The translations under genes were made by a program, and so were the position numbers. From the NCBI GenBank assembly GCA_044356835.1, contig JBIKVK010000028.1, positions 1 through 21,490 on the forward strand: a stretch of 21,490 nt of DNA, read 5' to 3'. Every line of letters begins with the position of its first letter. Position 1 is the stretch's first letter. The DNA is from SYIM01 sp044356835. Lineage in GTDB: Bacteria; Pseudomonadota; Gammaproteobacteria; Burkholderiales; Burkholderiaceae_E. The notes below the pieces were generated by a model. That model did no database searches. It had not been told where the DNA came from and was given only the letters and a program-made list of their open reading frames with translations. This document shows positions 1 to 6,690 of the stretch, in pieces.

Positions 1-602
1 ACCCGGAAATGACTCAAAAGCTGATGGCAACGGATTCCCAACTGGTCCTGCCGACCCTGGTGGTCACTCACATGCCGTTCTGGGTCCAGGTGGTGTTCTT
101 CGGTGCCCTCTTGTCGGTGATCATGAGCACGGCCTCAGGTACCCTGCTCGCGCCTTCAGTGACCTTTGCGGAGAACGTGTTGCGCGGCTTCGTGCCCCAT
201 ATGAGTGATCGGCAACTGCTCCTCAACACGCGGATCACGGTGTTCGTGTTCACCCTGATGGTCACGGTCTACGCGGTACTGACCGAGGCCAGCATCCACA
301 CGATGGTCGAAAACGCCTATCGGATCACGCTCGCCGGCGCGTTCGTGCCGCTCGCTGCCGGTTTGTTCTGGCGACGCGCGAGCAATCTGGGCGCTGTGCT
401 CTCGGTGTTCTTTGGCCTGGCGACCTGGTTGCTGCTCGAGCTCTCGGTCGATGAGGAAACCTTGATCGTCGAGCCCCAATTGGTGGGGCTGATCTTCAGC
501 CTGGTGGGCATGATTGTGGGATCGATCCTGCAGCCCAATCCGCACGCCGACCGTCCGCACGGCATGGTCGAGCACCACGGCTCGACGCACCGGGCCGCCT
601 GA
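1..602 (+). CDS. Sodium:solute symporter (SSS family), C-terminal part, 5' end outside window
   Basis: Integral inner-membrane transporter that would couple sodium (or proton) entry to uptake of an organic solute; the substrate cannot be told from this part. The reading frame is open from the left edge (first whole codon at base 3), so the ATG at 9 is probably internal. About 199 residues are visible. The stretch MSTASGTLLAPSVTFAENVL (codons from about base 123) is a typical SSS transmembrane segment with small residues and the downstream N-R loop. At least four more hydrophobic segments follow, then a short hydrophilic His-rich tail ending in THRAA. The stop lies 19 bases from the stop of the convergent lipoprotein gene, with no clear terminator between them. 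Family assignment is firm; a more exact name such as proline or acetate permease is not possible without the N-terminus. Confidence 0.85.
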   Translation, partial: PEMTQKLMATDSQLVLPTLVVTHMPFWVQVVFFGALLSVIMSTASGTLLAPSVTFAENVLRGFVPHMSDRQLLLNTRITVFVFTLMVTVYAVLTEASIHTMVENAYRITLAGAFVPLAAGLFWRRASNLGAVLSVFFGLATWLLLELSVDEETLIVEPQLVGLIFSLVGMIVGSILQPNPHADRPHGMVEHHGSTHRAA

Positions 603-621
603 TCGCGGATCAGCGCGGAGA

Positions 622-1497
622 TCAGCGCCTGGATACGGCGCCCGGAGACAGCCGAGCAAAATCGTTCTGATAACCGCGCAACACGCCCACCATGTGCTGT
701 CGTTGTGCCGGGCTTGCGGTGTTGAGCATCAGAGCGGTCAGACGATCGCCATTGCGGTTGTTCTCGGCAATCCGGGCCCGCCGCTCGGGATCGCGGCTCT
801 CGAAGAGGCTCTGGAGATAGTCCCGACTCCATCGCTCGGCTAGCGCCAGGGGCGGTTTCTCGCGCTCGACCCTGCGGACGAGCTCGACAAAATCCCGACC
901 CCGAGCCAGGCGTTCGTCCACCCAGGTGGCCTCGTCGGAAGGAAAGCGTTCCGCGAGCGATCGGATCTCGGCCCGCTGCGCGGGTTCCAATTTGCCAAGC
1001 AGGGTTTCCATGCGCTCGGTCCAACGTTGGGCACGCGCCTCGGTGCGAGCGACCGGATCGGCTGAGGCATATTTCGCGCGCAGCTCATCGGCCTCGCGAT
1101 CCAGACGGCGCGCCAGTCGGTTGATCTGCTGAGGCTCGAGGGACAGGGCCAGCTCGGCCAGCCCCGGGGCCAACCGGTCGGCCAGAGGTGACCAGAAGCC
1201 GAGAACATCATCTCGCCAGCGACCGACCTGATCAGGATCGAGGCCTACACGCATCTGGGCGCTGGCCTCATCGAGTTTTGCCGCATACTGCGGCAGCTGC
1301 GTTGCCCTGTGCCACTGGTGCAGTTCGTCCAGCCGACGAGACACCGCGCTGCGCTGAGCGTCATTGAGCGCAATGTAGCGCTCGATCCGCCACATCGAAA
1401 GCCAAGGCAGCAGTTCATAGCCGAACCGGGTCATCGTGCAGGCCGACAGGCCGAGCAGCACCATGGCGACCACCGACAACCGCTTCCAGAGTCGCAT
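622..1497 (-). CDS. DUF6279 family lipoprotein
   Basis: Predicted lipoprotein of 291 residues with no known biochemical role. The N-terminus MRLWKRLSVVAMVLLGLSAC is a lipoprotein signal peptide with lipobox LSAC and the lipidated cysteine at residue 20; residue 21 is Thr, so outer-membrane sorting is likely. The mature start (TMTRFGYELLPWLSMW, then DDAQ-like NDAQ and an HQWHR segment) matches what I recall of DUF6279 proteins of beta- and gammaproteobacteria. The rest is charged and predicted helical, rich in Arg, Glu and Ala, with no cysteines after the lipobox. The start is supported by GGGAG at 1511-1507, nine bases upstream of the ATG. It is divergent from glmU with only 56 bases between the two start codons, so the promoters must overlap. 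The family name comes from memory of sequence pattern, not a search. Confidence 0.8.
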   Translation of the reverse strand: MRLWKRLSVVAMVLLGLSACTMTRFGYELLPWLSMWRIERYIALNDAQRSAVSRRLDELHQWHRATQLPQYAAKLDEASAQMRVGLDPDQVGRWRDDVLGFWSPLADRLAPGLAELALSLEPQQINRLARRLDREADELRAKYASADPVARTEARAQRWTERMETLLGKLEPAQRAEIRSLAERFPSDEATWVDERLARGRDFVELVRRVEREKPPLALAERWSRDYLQSLFESRDPERRARIAENNRNGDRLTALMLNTASPAQRQHMVGVLRGYQNDFARLSPGAVSRR

Positions 1498-1506
1498 GTT
1501 AAGCTT

Positions 1507-1511
1507 CTCCC
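1507..1511 (-). promoter_or_regulatory. Ribosome binding site for the DUF6279 lipoprotein gene
   Basis: GGGAG read on the minus strand, nine bases before the ATG at 1497-1495. It supports the start that gives an intact lipoprotein signal peptide. Confidence 0.6.
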
Positions 1512-1553
1512 ATCGCTGGAAACGACTTGCAATTATTTGATTCTAAACATTTT

Positions 1554-2927
1554 ATGAACATCGTGATCCTCGCGGCCGGAATGGGCCGGCGCATGCGTTC
1601 GGAACGGCCCAAAGTCTTACACACCCTGGCCGGCCGGCCCATGCTCGCACATGTCATCGAGCATGCGCGCGCTCTGGCCGCTGACGCACGGATCATCGTA
1701 GTGTACGGCCACGGCGGTGTCGCGGTACGGCAGACGATCGGTGATGACTCCCTGATCTGGGTCGAGCAAACTCCGCAACTGGGCACCGGGCACGCCGTAC
1801 AGCAGGCCGTGTCGGCGCTCCATGATGCAGCCCCCACGCTGGTGCTGTACGGCGACGTGCCCCTCACCCGGGTGGCGACCCTCTCCCGCCTGGTCGAGGC
1901 CGCCGCCACGGGTGCGCTCGCCCTGCTGACCGTAGAGCTGGAGGACCCCAGCGGCTACGGCCGAATCGTTCGCAATGGCCGCGGTGAGATCGAACGGATC
2001 GTCGAGGAGCGCGATGCCGACGCGGCAACCAGGGCGCTGCGCGAGATCAACACGGGCATCCTGGTCGCGCCGACCGTACCCCTGAAACGCTGGCTTGCCG
2101 GACTCACCCGCCACAATGCCCAGGGCGAGTACTACCTGACCGACATCGTGGCTGCTGCGGTGTCCGAAGGCATCCCGGTGAACCATGCTCAGCCCGACGA
2201 CCTCTGGGAAACCCTGGGAGTGAACAGCCGAGCTCAGCTCGCCGCCCTGGAGCGCATCCATCAGCGTGAAATCGCCCAGCAGCTACTCGAGGAAGGCGTC
2301 GCGCTCGCCGACCCGTCCCGCCTGGATGTCAGGGGCCAACTGGTCTGCGGTCAGGATGTGAGCATCGACGTGAACTGCGTCTTCGAGGGTGAGGTGGTCC
2401 TGGCAGCGGGCGTTGCCATCGGCGCGAACTGCGTGCTCAGGAACGCACGCGTGGGCGCCGGAACCGAGGTCCTGCCCTTCACTCACATCGATGGCGCGAC
2501 GATTGGCGAAGGGGCGCGCATCGGCCCTTACGCACGGCTTCGTCCCGGCACGGTCCTCGCCGACGCCACCCACGTGGGCAACTTCGTCGAGATGAAGAAC
2601 ACCCAAATGGGGGCCGGCTCCAAAGCCAATCACCTCGCCTATGTGGGCGATGCGATGGTCGGAGCACGGGTGAATATCGGGGCGGGCACCATCACCTGCA
2701 ACTATGATGGGGTGAACAAGCACGCCACCGTGATCGAGGACGACGCATTCATCGGTAGCGACACCCAGCTCGTCGCTCCGGTGCGGGTGGGGCGCGGTGC
2801 GACGCTGGGCGCCGGTACCACGCTCACCCGCGATGCGCCCCCTGGCGAGCTCACGGTTTCGCGGGCCCGTCAGGCCTCTGTACCTGGCTGGTCCCGGCCC
2901 AAACGAAAGACCTCATCAGGAGCTTGA
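1554..2927 (+). CDS. glmU: Bifunctional GlmU: glucosamine-1-phosphate N-acetyltransferase / N-acetylglucosamine-1-phosphate uridyltransferase
   Basis: Cytosolic enzyme making UDP-GlcNAc, precursor of peptidoglycan and lipopolysaccharide. It acetylates glucosamine-1-P with acetyl-CoA and then transfers UMP from UTP. The 457 residues match the usual length. The N-terminal uridyltransferase domain (about 1-230) starts MNIVILAAGMGRRM, the nucleotide-binding loop, with K20 of RPKVLH and the metal-site motif LYGDVPL at 98-104. The C-terminal left-handed beta-helix (about 255-457) has hexapeptide repeats, the NIGAGTITCNYDG segment at 374-386, and H360 in NHLAYVGD, the expected catalytic base. I chose ATG 1554 because family members begin exactly here. 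No Shine-Dalgarno precedes it. An in-frame TTG at 1527 would add nine residues and has GGAAA just upstream, so the start is slightly uncertain. glmS follows four bases after the stop, so the pair is an operon. Confidence 0.97.
   Translation: MNIVILAAGMGRRMRSERPKVLHTLAGRPMLAHVIEHARALAADARIIVVYGHGGVAVRQTIGDDSLIWVEQTPQLGTGHAVQQAVSALHDAAPTLVLYGDVPLTRVATLSRLVEAAATGALALLTVELEDPSGYGRIVRNGRGEIERIVEERDADAATRALREINTGILVAPTVPLKRWLAGLTRHNAQGEYYLTDIVAAAVSEGIPVNHAQPDDLWETLGVNSRAQLAALERIHQREIAQQLLEEGVALADPSRLDVRGQLVCGQDVSIDVNCVFEGEVVLAAGVAIGANCVLRNARVGAGTEVLPFTHIDGATIGEGARIGPYARLRPGTVLADATHVGNFVEMKNTQMGAGSKANHLAYVGDAMVGARVNIGAGTITCNYDGVNKHATVIEDDAFIGSDTQLVAPVRVGRGATLGAGTTLTRDAPPGELTVSRARQASVPGWSRPKRKTSSGA
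2918..2922 (+). promoter_or_regulatory. Ribosome binding site of glmS inside the end of glmU
   Basis: AGGAG ends nine bases before the glmS ATG at 2932 and lies within the last codons of glmU. It fixes the glmS start at MCGIV, where Cys2 must be exposed after Met removal, and suggests translational coupling. Confidence 0.75.
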
Positions 2928-2931
2928 GCCG

Positions 2932-4785
2932 ATGTGTGGAATCGTCGCGGCGGTCGCCGGTCGAAATGTGGTCCCGATCCTGATCGAAGGGCTCAAGAAG
3001 CTCGAATACCGGGGCTATGACTCGGCCGGAATCGCGGTCCTGAATCCCTCGATCAGCCGGCTTCGGGCCGTCGGTCGGGTCGCCGATCTGGAGGCTCACA
3101 CCCGCTCGAGCTCGCTCTGCGCCCAAACCGGGATCGCGCACACCCGCTGGGCGACCCATGGCGGGGTCAACGAGACCAATGCCCATCCGCATGCCTCGAT
3201 CGGGGCTGGGATCGAGGTGTCGGTGGTTCACAACGGCATCATCGAAAACCACGACCGGCTCCGCCAGCATCTGCGCGCGGCGGGTTACCGGTTCGAGTCG
3301 CAAACCGACACTGAGGTCATCGCCCATCTGCTGCATCAGGCACTGAGCCGAGGGGCGAGCCTTCTCGAGGCGGTCCAGCAGACCGTGCCGCTGCTTGAAG
3401 GTGCCTATGCGATCGCCGCCGTATGCGCGTCCGAACCGGACACCGTCGTCGGCTCACGCCGGGGCTCCCCGCTTCTGGTCGGCATCGGCCACGAGGGCAA
3501 GGGGCAGGACGAGAACTTTCTGGCCTCCGACACCTCGGCGCTGCTTCAAGTCACCCGGCATGTCGCCTATCTGGAAGAAGGCGATGTGGTGAGAATCCGC
3601 CGCTCGGGCGTCGAGATCTTCGACCGTACCGGCGCACCCGCCAGGCGGCCGGTGATCCTGAGTCAGCTCTCAGCCGACTCGATCGAGCTGGGCCGTTATC
3701 GCCACTACATGCAGAAAGAGATCTTCGAGCAACCGGGCGCGATCGCCAACACCCTCGAACGGGTGCTCTCAGGCCCCTCAGCTCTGCCCGAGCTTTTCGG
3801 CGAAGCGGCGCCGGAGGTCCTGAGGCGAGCAAAGCAAGTTCTGATTCTCGCCTGCGGCACCAGCTACCATGCGGGCTGCGTGGCACGCTACTGGCTCGAG
3901 GCCATTGCGGGAGTGCCCGCCAGTGTCGAGATCGCGAGCGAATACCGGTACCGCATATCGGTGCCTCAGCCCGACACCCTGGTCGTGACGATTTCCCAGT
4001 CTGGCGAGACCGCCGACACGCTGGCCGCCCTTCAGCACTCGGCGAGCCTCGGGCTCAGCGACACCCTGACCGTCTGCAATGTCCCGGAATCGGCGCTCAT
4101 CCGCGCATCGAGGTTGTGCTTCCTGACAAGAGCCGGCCCCGAGATTGGGGTCGCATCGACCAAGGCGTTCACCACGCAGCTCGTAGCGCTGTTCACGCTG
4201 GTCATGGTGATGGCGAAGCTGCGCGGACGTCTCGATGCTGCTCGTGAACGCGAGCTCCTTGCTCAGCTGCGCCATCTTCCGGCAGCACTCAATCGGGTGC
4301 TTGAATGCGAGCCGGCCGTGAAGCTCTGGGCCGAGCGGTTCGCAGCCCGCGACCATGCCCTCTTCCTGGGTCGGGGCGTCCATTTCCCGATCGCACTCGA
4401 AGGCGCGCTCAAACTCAAGGAACTCACCTATATCCACGCCGAGGCGTACGCGGCAGGCGAGCTCAAACACGGGCCTCTCGCCCTGGTCGACGAGCAGATG
4501 CCGGTGGTTGCGGTTGCGCCCAATGACCAACTCAGTGAAAAGTTGAAATCCAACCTCCAGGAAGTGCGTGCGCGCGGAGGCGAATTGTTCGTCTTCGCCG
4601 ATCGGGACACACGGATCGACAGCGGCGATGGCATCGAGGTCATCAATTTGCTCGATCATGCGGGTGCGCTCTCGCCGATCCTGCATGTCGTGCCGCTGCA
4701 ACTGCTCGCCTATCATGCGGCGCTCGCGAGAGGCACCGATGTCGACAAGCCGCGCAATCTCGCAAAAAGCGTCACCGTGGAATAA
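2932..4785 (+). CDS. glmS: Glutamine--fructose-6-phosphate aminotransferase (isomerizing)
   Basis: Makes glucosamine-6-phosphate from fructose-6-phosphate and glutamine, the committed step toward UDP-GlcNAc. The 617 residues compare with about 609 in Escherichia coli. The N-terminal glutaminase domain (about 1-240) begins MCGIVAAVAG with nucleophile Cys2, followed by TRWATHG (71-77) and the NAHPH motif near 83-87. Two SIS sugar-isomerase domains follow; the first carries ACGTSYHAG and SQSGET (355-360). The C-terminus ends DKPRNLAKSVTVE, with the conserved lysine K612. The start is fixed by the need for Cys2 and by AGGAG upstream. It is cotranscribed with glmU. Only four bases separate the genes, leaving no room for a glmS ribozyme leader of the Bacillus type. 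The 3' side holds several inverted repeats described separately. Confidence 0.98.
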   Translation: MCGIVAAVAGRNVVPILIEGLKKLEYRGYDSAGIAVLNPSISRLRAVGRVADLEAHTRSSSLCAQTGIAHTRWATHGGVNETNAHPHASIGAGIEVSVVHNGIIENHDRLRQHLRAAGYRFESQTDTEVIAHLLHQALSRGASLLEAVQQTVPLLEGAYAIAAVCASEPDTVVGSRRGSPLLVGIGHEGKGQDENFLASDTSALLQVTRHVAYLEEGDVVRIRRSGVEIFDRTGAPARRPVILSQLSADSIELGRYRHYMQKEIFEQPGAIANTLERVLSGPSALPELFGEAAPEVLRRAKQVLILACGTSYHAGCVARYWLEAIAGVPASVEIASEYRYRISVPQPDTLVVTISQSGETADTLAALQHSASLGLSDTLTVCNVPESALIRASRLCFLTRAGPEIGVASTKAFTTQLVALFTLVMVMAKLRGRLDAARERELLAQLRHLPAALNRVLECEPAVKLWAERFAARDHALFLGRGVHFPIALEGALKLKELTYIHAEAYAAGELKHGPLALVDEQMPVVAVAPNDQLSEKLKSNLQEVRARGGELFVFADRDTRIDSGDGIEVINLLDHAGALSPILHVVPLQLLAYHAALARGTDVDKPRNLAKSVTVE

Positions 4786-4791
4786 TTTCCT

Positions 4792-4813
4792 TTTGACCCT
4801 CTTCGGGGTCAAA
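4792..4813 (+). terminator. Inverted repeat just after glmS, possible terminator (hairpin A)
   Basis: TTTGACCC and GGGTCAAA form a perfect 8-bp stem around a 6-base loop, starting seven bases after the glmS stop. Position suits a terminator or a 3'-end stabiliser, but no U-run follows on the plus strand (the next bases are GCCCAAC), so intrinsic termination is doubtful. Confidence 0.45.
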
Positions 4814-4852
4814 GCCCAACCGTCTGCATACCTTTGTGTTCAAGTGAAGATC

Positions 4853-4878
4853 GAGACCAAGGCGCTGTCCTTGGTCTC
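4853..4878 (+). repeat. Perfect 10-bp inverted repeat (hairpin B)
   Basis: GAGACCAAGG and CCTTGGTCTC flank the 6-base loop CGCTGT, followed by TCTTGACC. It is the strongest stem in the region and could be a second terminator for glmUS or part of a structured RNA. It overlaps the reading frame of the recombinase-like remnant, which argues against that frame being under normal coding selection here. Confidence 0.6.
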
Positions 4879-4911
4879 TCTTGACCCTGCCCATCAAGCG
4901 TTAATTGACCG

Positions 4912-4931
4912 CATCCTGAGGCTTCAGGATG
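4912..4931 (+). repeat. Perfect 8-bp inverted repeat (hairpin C)
   Basis: CATCCTGA and TCAGGATG surround the 4-base loop GGCT. A shorter competing pairing, GCTTC (4921-4925) with GAAGC (4931-4935), overlaps it. It is the third of three stems within 140 bases downstream of glmS. Confidence 0.45.
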
Positions 4932-5042
4932 AAGCTCTGAATTGCCGCCAAATCGCCGCCTACCTCAGTGACAAGGGAGTGACTTCTTGGACCGGGAAAG
5001 CCGGGGGCCAGGCGTACCAAGGAGGCAACAAACCCGGTTGGT

Positions 5043-5071
5043 TTGACTCTCGATCAAGCTTGCCTTGTGAT
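5043..5071 (+). promoter_or_regulatory. Candidate sigma-70 promoter for the HTH gene
   Basis: TTGACT (5043-5048) and TGTGAT (5066-5071) are spaced by 17 bases, 40 bases before the ATG at 5111. The -35 matches five of six consensus positions and the -10 four of six. A weaker alternative pair is TTGCCT (5060) with TTACAC (5084). Confidence 0.3.
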
Positions 5072-5110
5072 TGGCGGCGCCTGTTACACACAGACGCACC
5101 GGGACCGACT

Positions 5111-5545
5111 ATGGTCAGACCTATGGAGCAGGTCCAATCCAAGAAACAGTTCGCGGCGCGGCTTCACGAGGCAATGCGCGAGGCCGGATATTCTCCCAAG
5201 CCCTCCGTGCTTGAGCGCGAATTCAACCAGCGCTATTGGGGTAAGCCCATGACGCTCCACGGCGTGCGCCGCTGGCTGATGGGTGAGACGCTGCCGTCGC
5301 AGGACAAACTGATCGTCCTGGCCGAGTGGCTGGGTGTGCCGCCGCACCTGCTGCGCTTCGGTGAGGAGATCTCGGGCCGGATCACGGAGAGACGCGAGCG
5401 CTGGGACGCCGGTATCGGCTACCAGGAGCGGGAATTGTTCGAAGCCTTCCTGAATCTCCCGGTCCCGCAGCGCCGGGTCGTGCGGGAAGTGATCCTCGCC
5501 TTTGCCAAAGCCTTCCCCCAGCGCACTCACAGCGAACGGGACTGA
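5111..5545 (+). CDS. Small helix-turn-helix (XRE/Cro-like) transcriptional regulator
   Basis: A 144-residue cytosolic protein that probably binds DNA. The N-terminal half reads KKQFAARLHEAMREAGY, then YWGKPMTLHGVRRWLMGE and LPSQDKLIVLAEWLGVPPHL, the pattern of a phage-repressor-type HTH: helix 2/3 around MTLHGVRRWL and a following LAEWLGV helix. The C-terminal half is a predicted helical segment rich in Arg and Glu with a PVPQRRVVREVILAF helix, perhaps for dimerisation. No sensor domain or cysteines are seen. The start may be ATG 5111 or ATG 5123; neither has a good Shine-Dalgarno. The frame stays open upstream through the intergenic tract to 4568, which I take as chance plus a remnant. It is convergent with the SbmA-like gene. 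Its target is unknown. Confidence 0.75.
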   Translation: MVRPMEQVQSKKQFAARLHEAMREAGYSPKPSVLEREFNQRYWGKPMTLHGVRRWLMGETLPSQDKLIVLAEWLGVPPHLLRFGEEISGRITERRERWDAGIGYQERELFEAFLNLPVPQRRVVREVILAFAKAFPQRTHSERD

Positions 5546-5670
5546 GTCGCGGGACAGCCTGGCGTCAAGCTCTGGGGCGCCTGCCCGGATCGGTCCATTC
5601 GCAGGCCGAGAGACCCAAAGCGCTCTTGAATCCAGGCATTATTTTCTTTTTATTTTCGGTCACTGGGCTC
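5546..5670. other. Convergent intergenic spacer with an AT-rich patch
   Basis: 125 bases between the stops of the HTH gene and the SbmA-like gene. A T-rich run (about 5638-5658, ATTATTTTCTTTTTATTTTC on the plus strand) stands out from the GC-rich surroundings and may help terminate transcripts arriving from the left, but no clear stem precedes it. Confidence 0.4.
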
Positions 5671-6669
5671 TCACGTCGAGGCCCCGAGAGCCGACTCGCG
5701 CTGGCGAATCTGAGCCTCAAAGCCACGCAGCCGCTTGTAGACCGAAAGCAATTCAACGATGGTTGACCAGCTCGTGACAAGGTACTGGAACGATTCCTGA
5801 ACCTTGCCAAACGCCCGGATGATCTGCTGCATGGCACCGAGCGTGAGCCCGCCCGCAACAATGGTCGGTCCGAGTGCAATGTAAGGGATCAGGACACTGA
5901 ATTGCAGGTAGGACCATTTCGCGACATCGAAATAGAGGTAGTGAAAGAAGAGGCGAAAGTAGTTGCGGCGGACATCGGAAAACAGCTCTGCTACCGAAGC
6001 CGGCGTGGCGCGCGTCCCATCATCTTCTCCGATCACCAACTCCTTCCGGTACGCAGCCTCGACCCGCTGGTTGTGGAATTCCAACCCGGGCAGTCGAAAG
6101 CCGACCGCTGCCATCAGCACCGTGCCCGCGAGCGCGAACAGGATCGCCACATAGACCAGAGATCGCTCCACTTCGCCCAAGAGCGGCAGCGACTTCACTT
6201 GGGCCGACAGGTCCCAGAGAATGGGCAGAAAGGCTATCAGCGTCAGAAGACTGCGCATGAAGCTCACCCCCAGCGTTTCGACGATCCGGGCAAAGCGCAT
6301 GGTGTCTTCCTGAACGCGCTGGGAAGCGCCCTCGATGCCGCGCACCAGGCTCCAATGCGTTATGTAGTAATCGTTCATCGCAGTGCGCCAGCGGAACACG
6401 TAATGCTTGATGAACCACTCAAGCACAACGGCGATCAGCACAAAAAGGCCCGCAATCTGGCCAAAGGTGAGCAGATAACCAAAGTATTCGCCGGAGCTGA
6501 CGCTGCCCGGGCTCGCCAGTGCCTTTTGGATGACGTTGTAGAAGCCCCCAAACCACTCGTTGATCTTGACATCGAGTTCCACCTTGTACCAAGTGGCGAT
6601 CAGAATCAGGGCGGTGCCGGCAATCGACCAGCCGAACCACTGACGGTTCAGAAAAAACGAGCGAAACAT
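5671..6669 (-). CDS. SbmA/BacA-like peptide transporter family membrane protein
   Basis: Inner-membrane protein of 332 residues. SbmA/BacA proteins import proline-rich antimicrobial peptides, bleomycin and microcins using the proton gradient, without an ATPase. Hydrophobic segments are seen at about 12-28, 62-87, 132-152, 168-190 and 240-285. The C-terminal part QYLVTSWSTIVELLSVYKRL followed by RGFE is the signature region shared with SbmA and with the membrane domain of YddA-type ABC exporters; no Walker motifs follow, so it is not a complete ABC protein. It is about 70 residues shorter than E. coli SbmA (406), the difference lying at the N-terminus. The start is supported by GGAGG (6679-6675) five bases upstream. 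The MDR oxidoreductase gene ends 21 bases before it, so the two are probably cotranscribed. Confidence 0.85.
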   Translation of the reverse strand: MFRSFFLNRQWFGWSIAGTALILIATWYKVELDVKINEWFGGFYNVIQKALASPGSVSSGEYFGYLLTFGQIAGLFVLIAVVLEWFIKHYVFRWRTAMNDYYITHWSLVRGIEGASQRVQEDTMRFARIVETLGVSFMRSLLTLIAFLPILWDLSAQVKSLPLLGEVERSLVYVAILFALAGTVLMAAVGFRLPGLEFHNQRVEAAYRKELVIGEDDGTRATPASVAELFSDVRRNYFRLFFHYLYFDVAKWSYLQFSVLIPYIALGPTIVAGGLTLGAMQQIIRAFGKVQESFQYLVTSWSTIVELLSVYKRLRGFEAQIRQRESALGAST

Positions 6670-6690
6670 CTGCGCCTCCGGGATGGGGAA

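Larger units (their letters stand above)
4844..5000 (+). pseudogene. Possible remnant of a recombinase-like helix-turn-helix protein
   Basis: From a GTG at 4844 the frame reads VKIETKALSLVSLDPAHQAL, then a helix-turn-helix-like segment (IDRILRLQDEALNCRQIAAY, LSDKGVTSWTGK). This resembles the small DNA-binding segment at the C-terminus of serine recombinases and related short proteins, where the R/Q-I-A-x-x-L-x-x-x-G pattern is followed by T-x-x-G-K. The continuation expected after TGK (an aromatic-rich helix) is absent; the frame instead runs through low-complexity residues into the next gene without a stop. No Shine-Dalgarno precedes the GTG, and hairpin B sits in its first codons. I read it as a truncated fragment. 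It could instead be an N-terminal extension of the HTH gene (about 233 residues in all), which I consider less likely. Confidence 0.3.
4786..5110. other. Gene-poor tract between glmS and the HTH gene
   Basis: A 325-base stretch without a convincing intact gene. It is visibly less GC-rich than its surroundings (31 of 60 bases are G or C at 4881-4940). It contains three successive inverted repeats (4792-4813, 4853-4878, 4912-4931), repeated copies of TTGACCC (4793, 4881, with the complement GGGTCAA at 4806), and a peptide-coding remnant reminiscent of the C-terminal helix-turn-helix of serine recombinases. Possible promoter elements for the next gene lie near its 3' end. The composition change and the remnant suggest an old insertion or deletion, but no terminal repeats or target duplications are seen. 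Confidence 0.6.

Noticed and set aside
608..628. Direct repeat GATCAGCGC at the convergent gene ends
   Set aside because: Two 9-base copies, one overlapping the lipoprotein stop codon; too short to call an attachment site or terminator.
2932..2960. glmS ribozyme or riboswitch leader
   Set aside because: Only four bases separate glmU and glmS, so there is no leader space for a ribozyme.
4568..5110. Long upstream extension of the HTH regulator overlapping glmS
   Set aside because: The first 218 bases lie inside glmS in another frame and give Ser/Arg-rich sequence without structure. Only the part after 4844 may be meaningful and is listed as a remnant.
4786..5110. Insertion sequence or integrative element
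   Set aside because: No terminal inverted repeats, target duplications, tRNA or transposase gene found; only composition and a short peptide remnant hint at it.
5111..5545. Antitoxin of a toxin-antitoxin pair
   Set aside because: No small toxin-like gene lies next to it; the neighbours are glmS and a convergent transporter gene.
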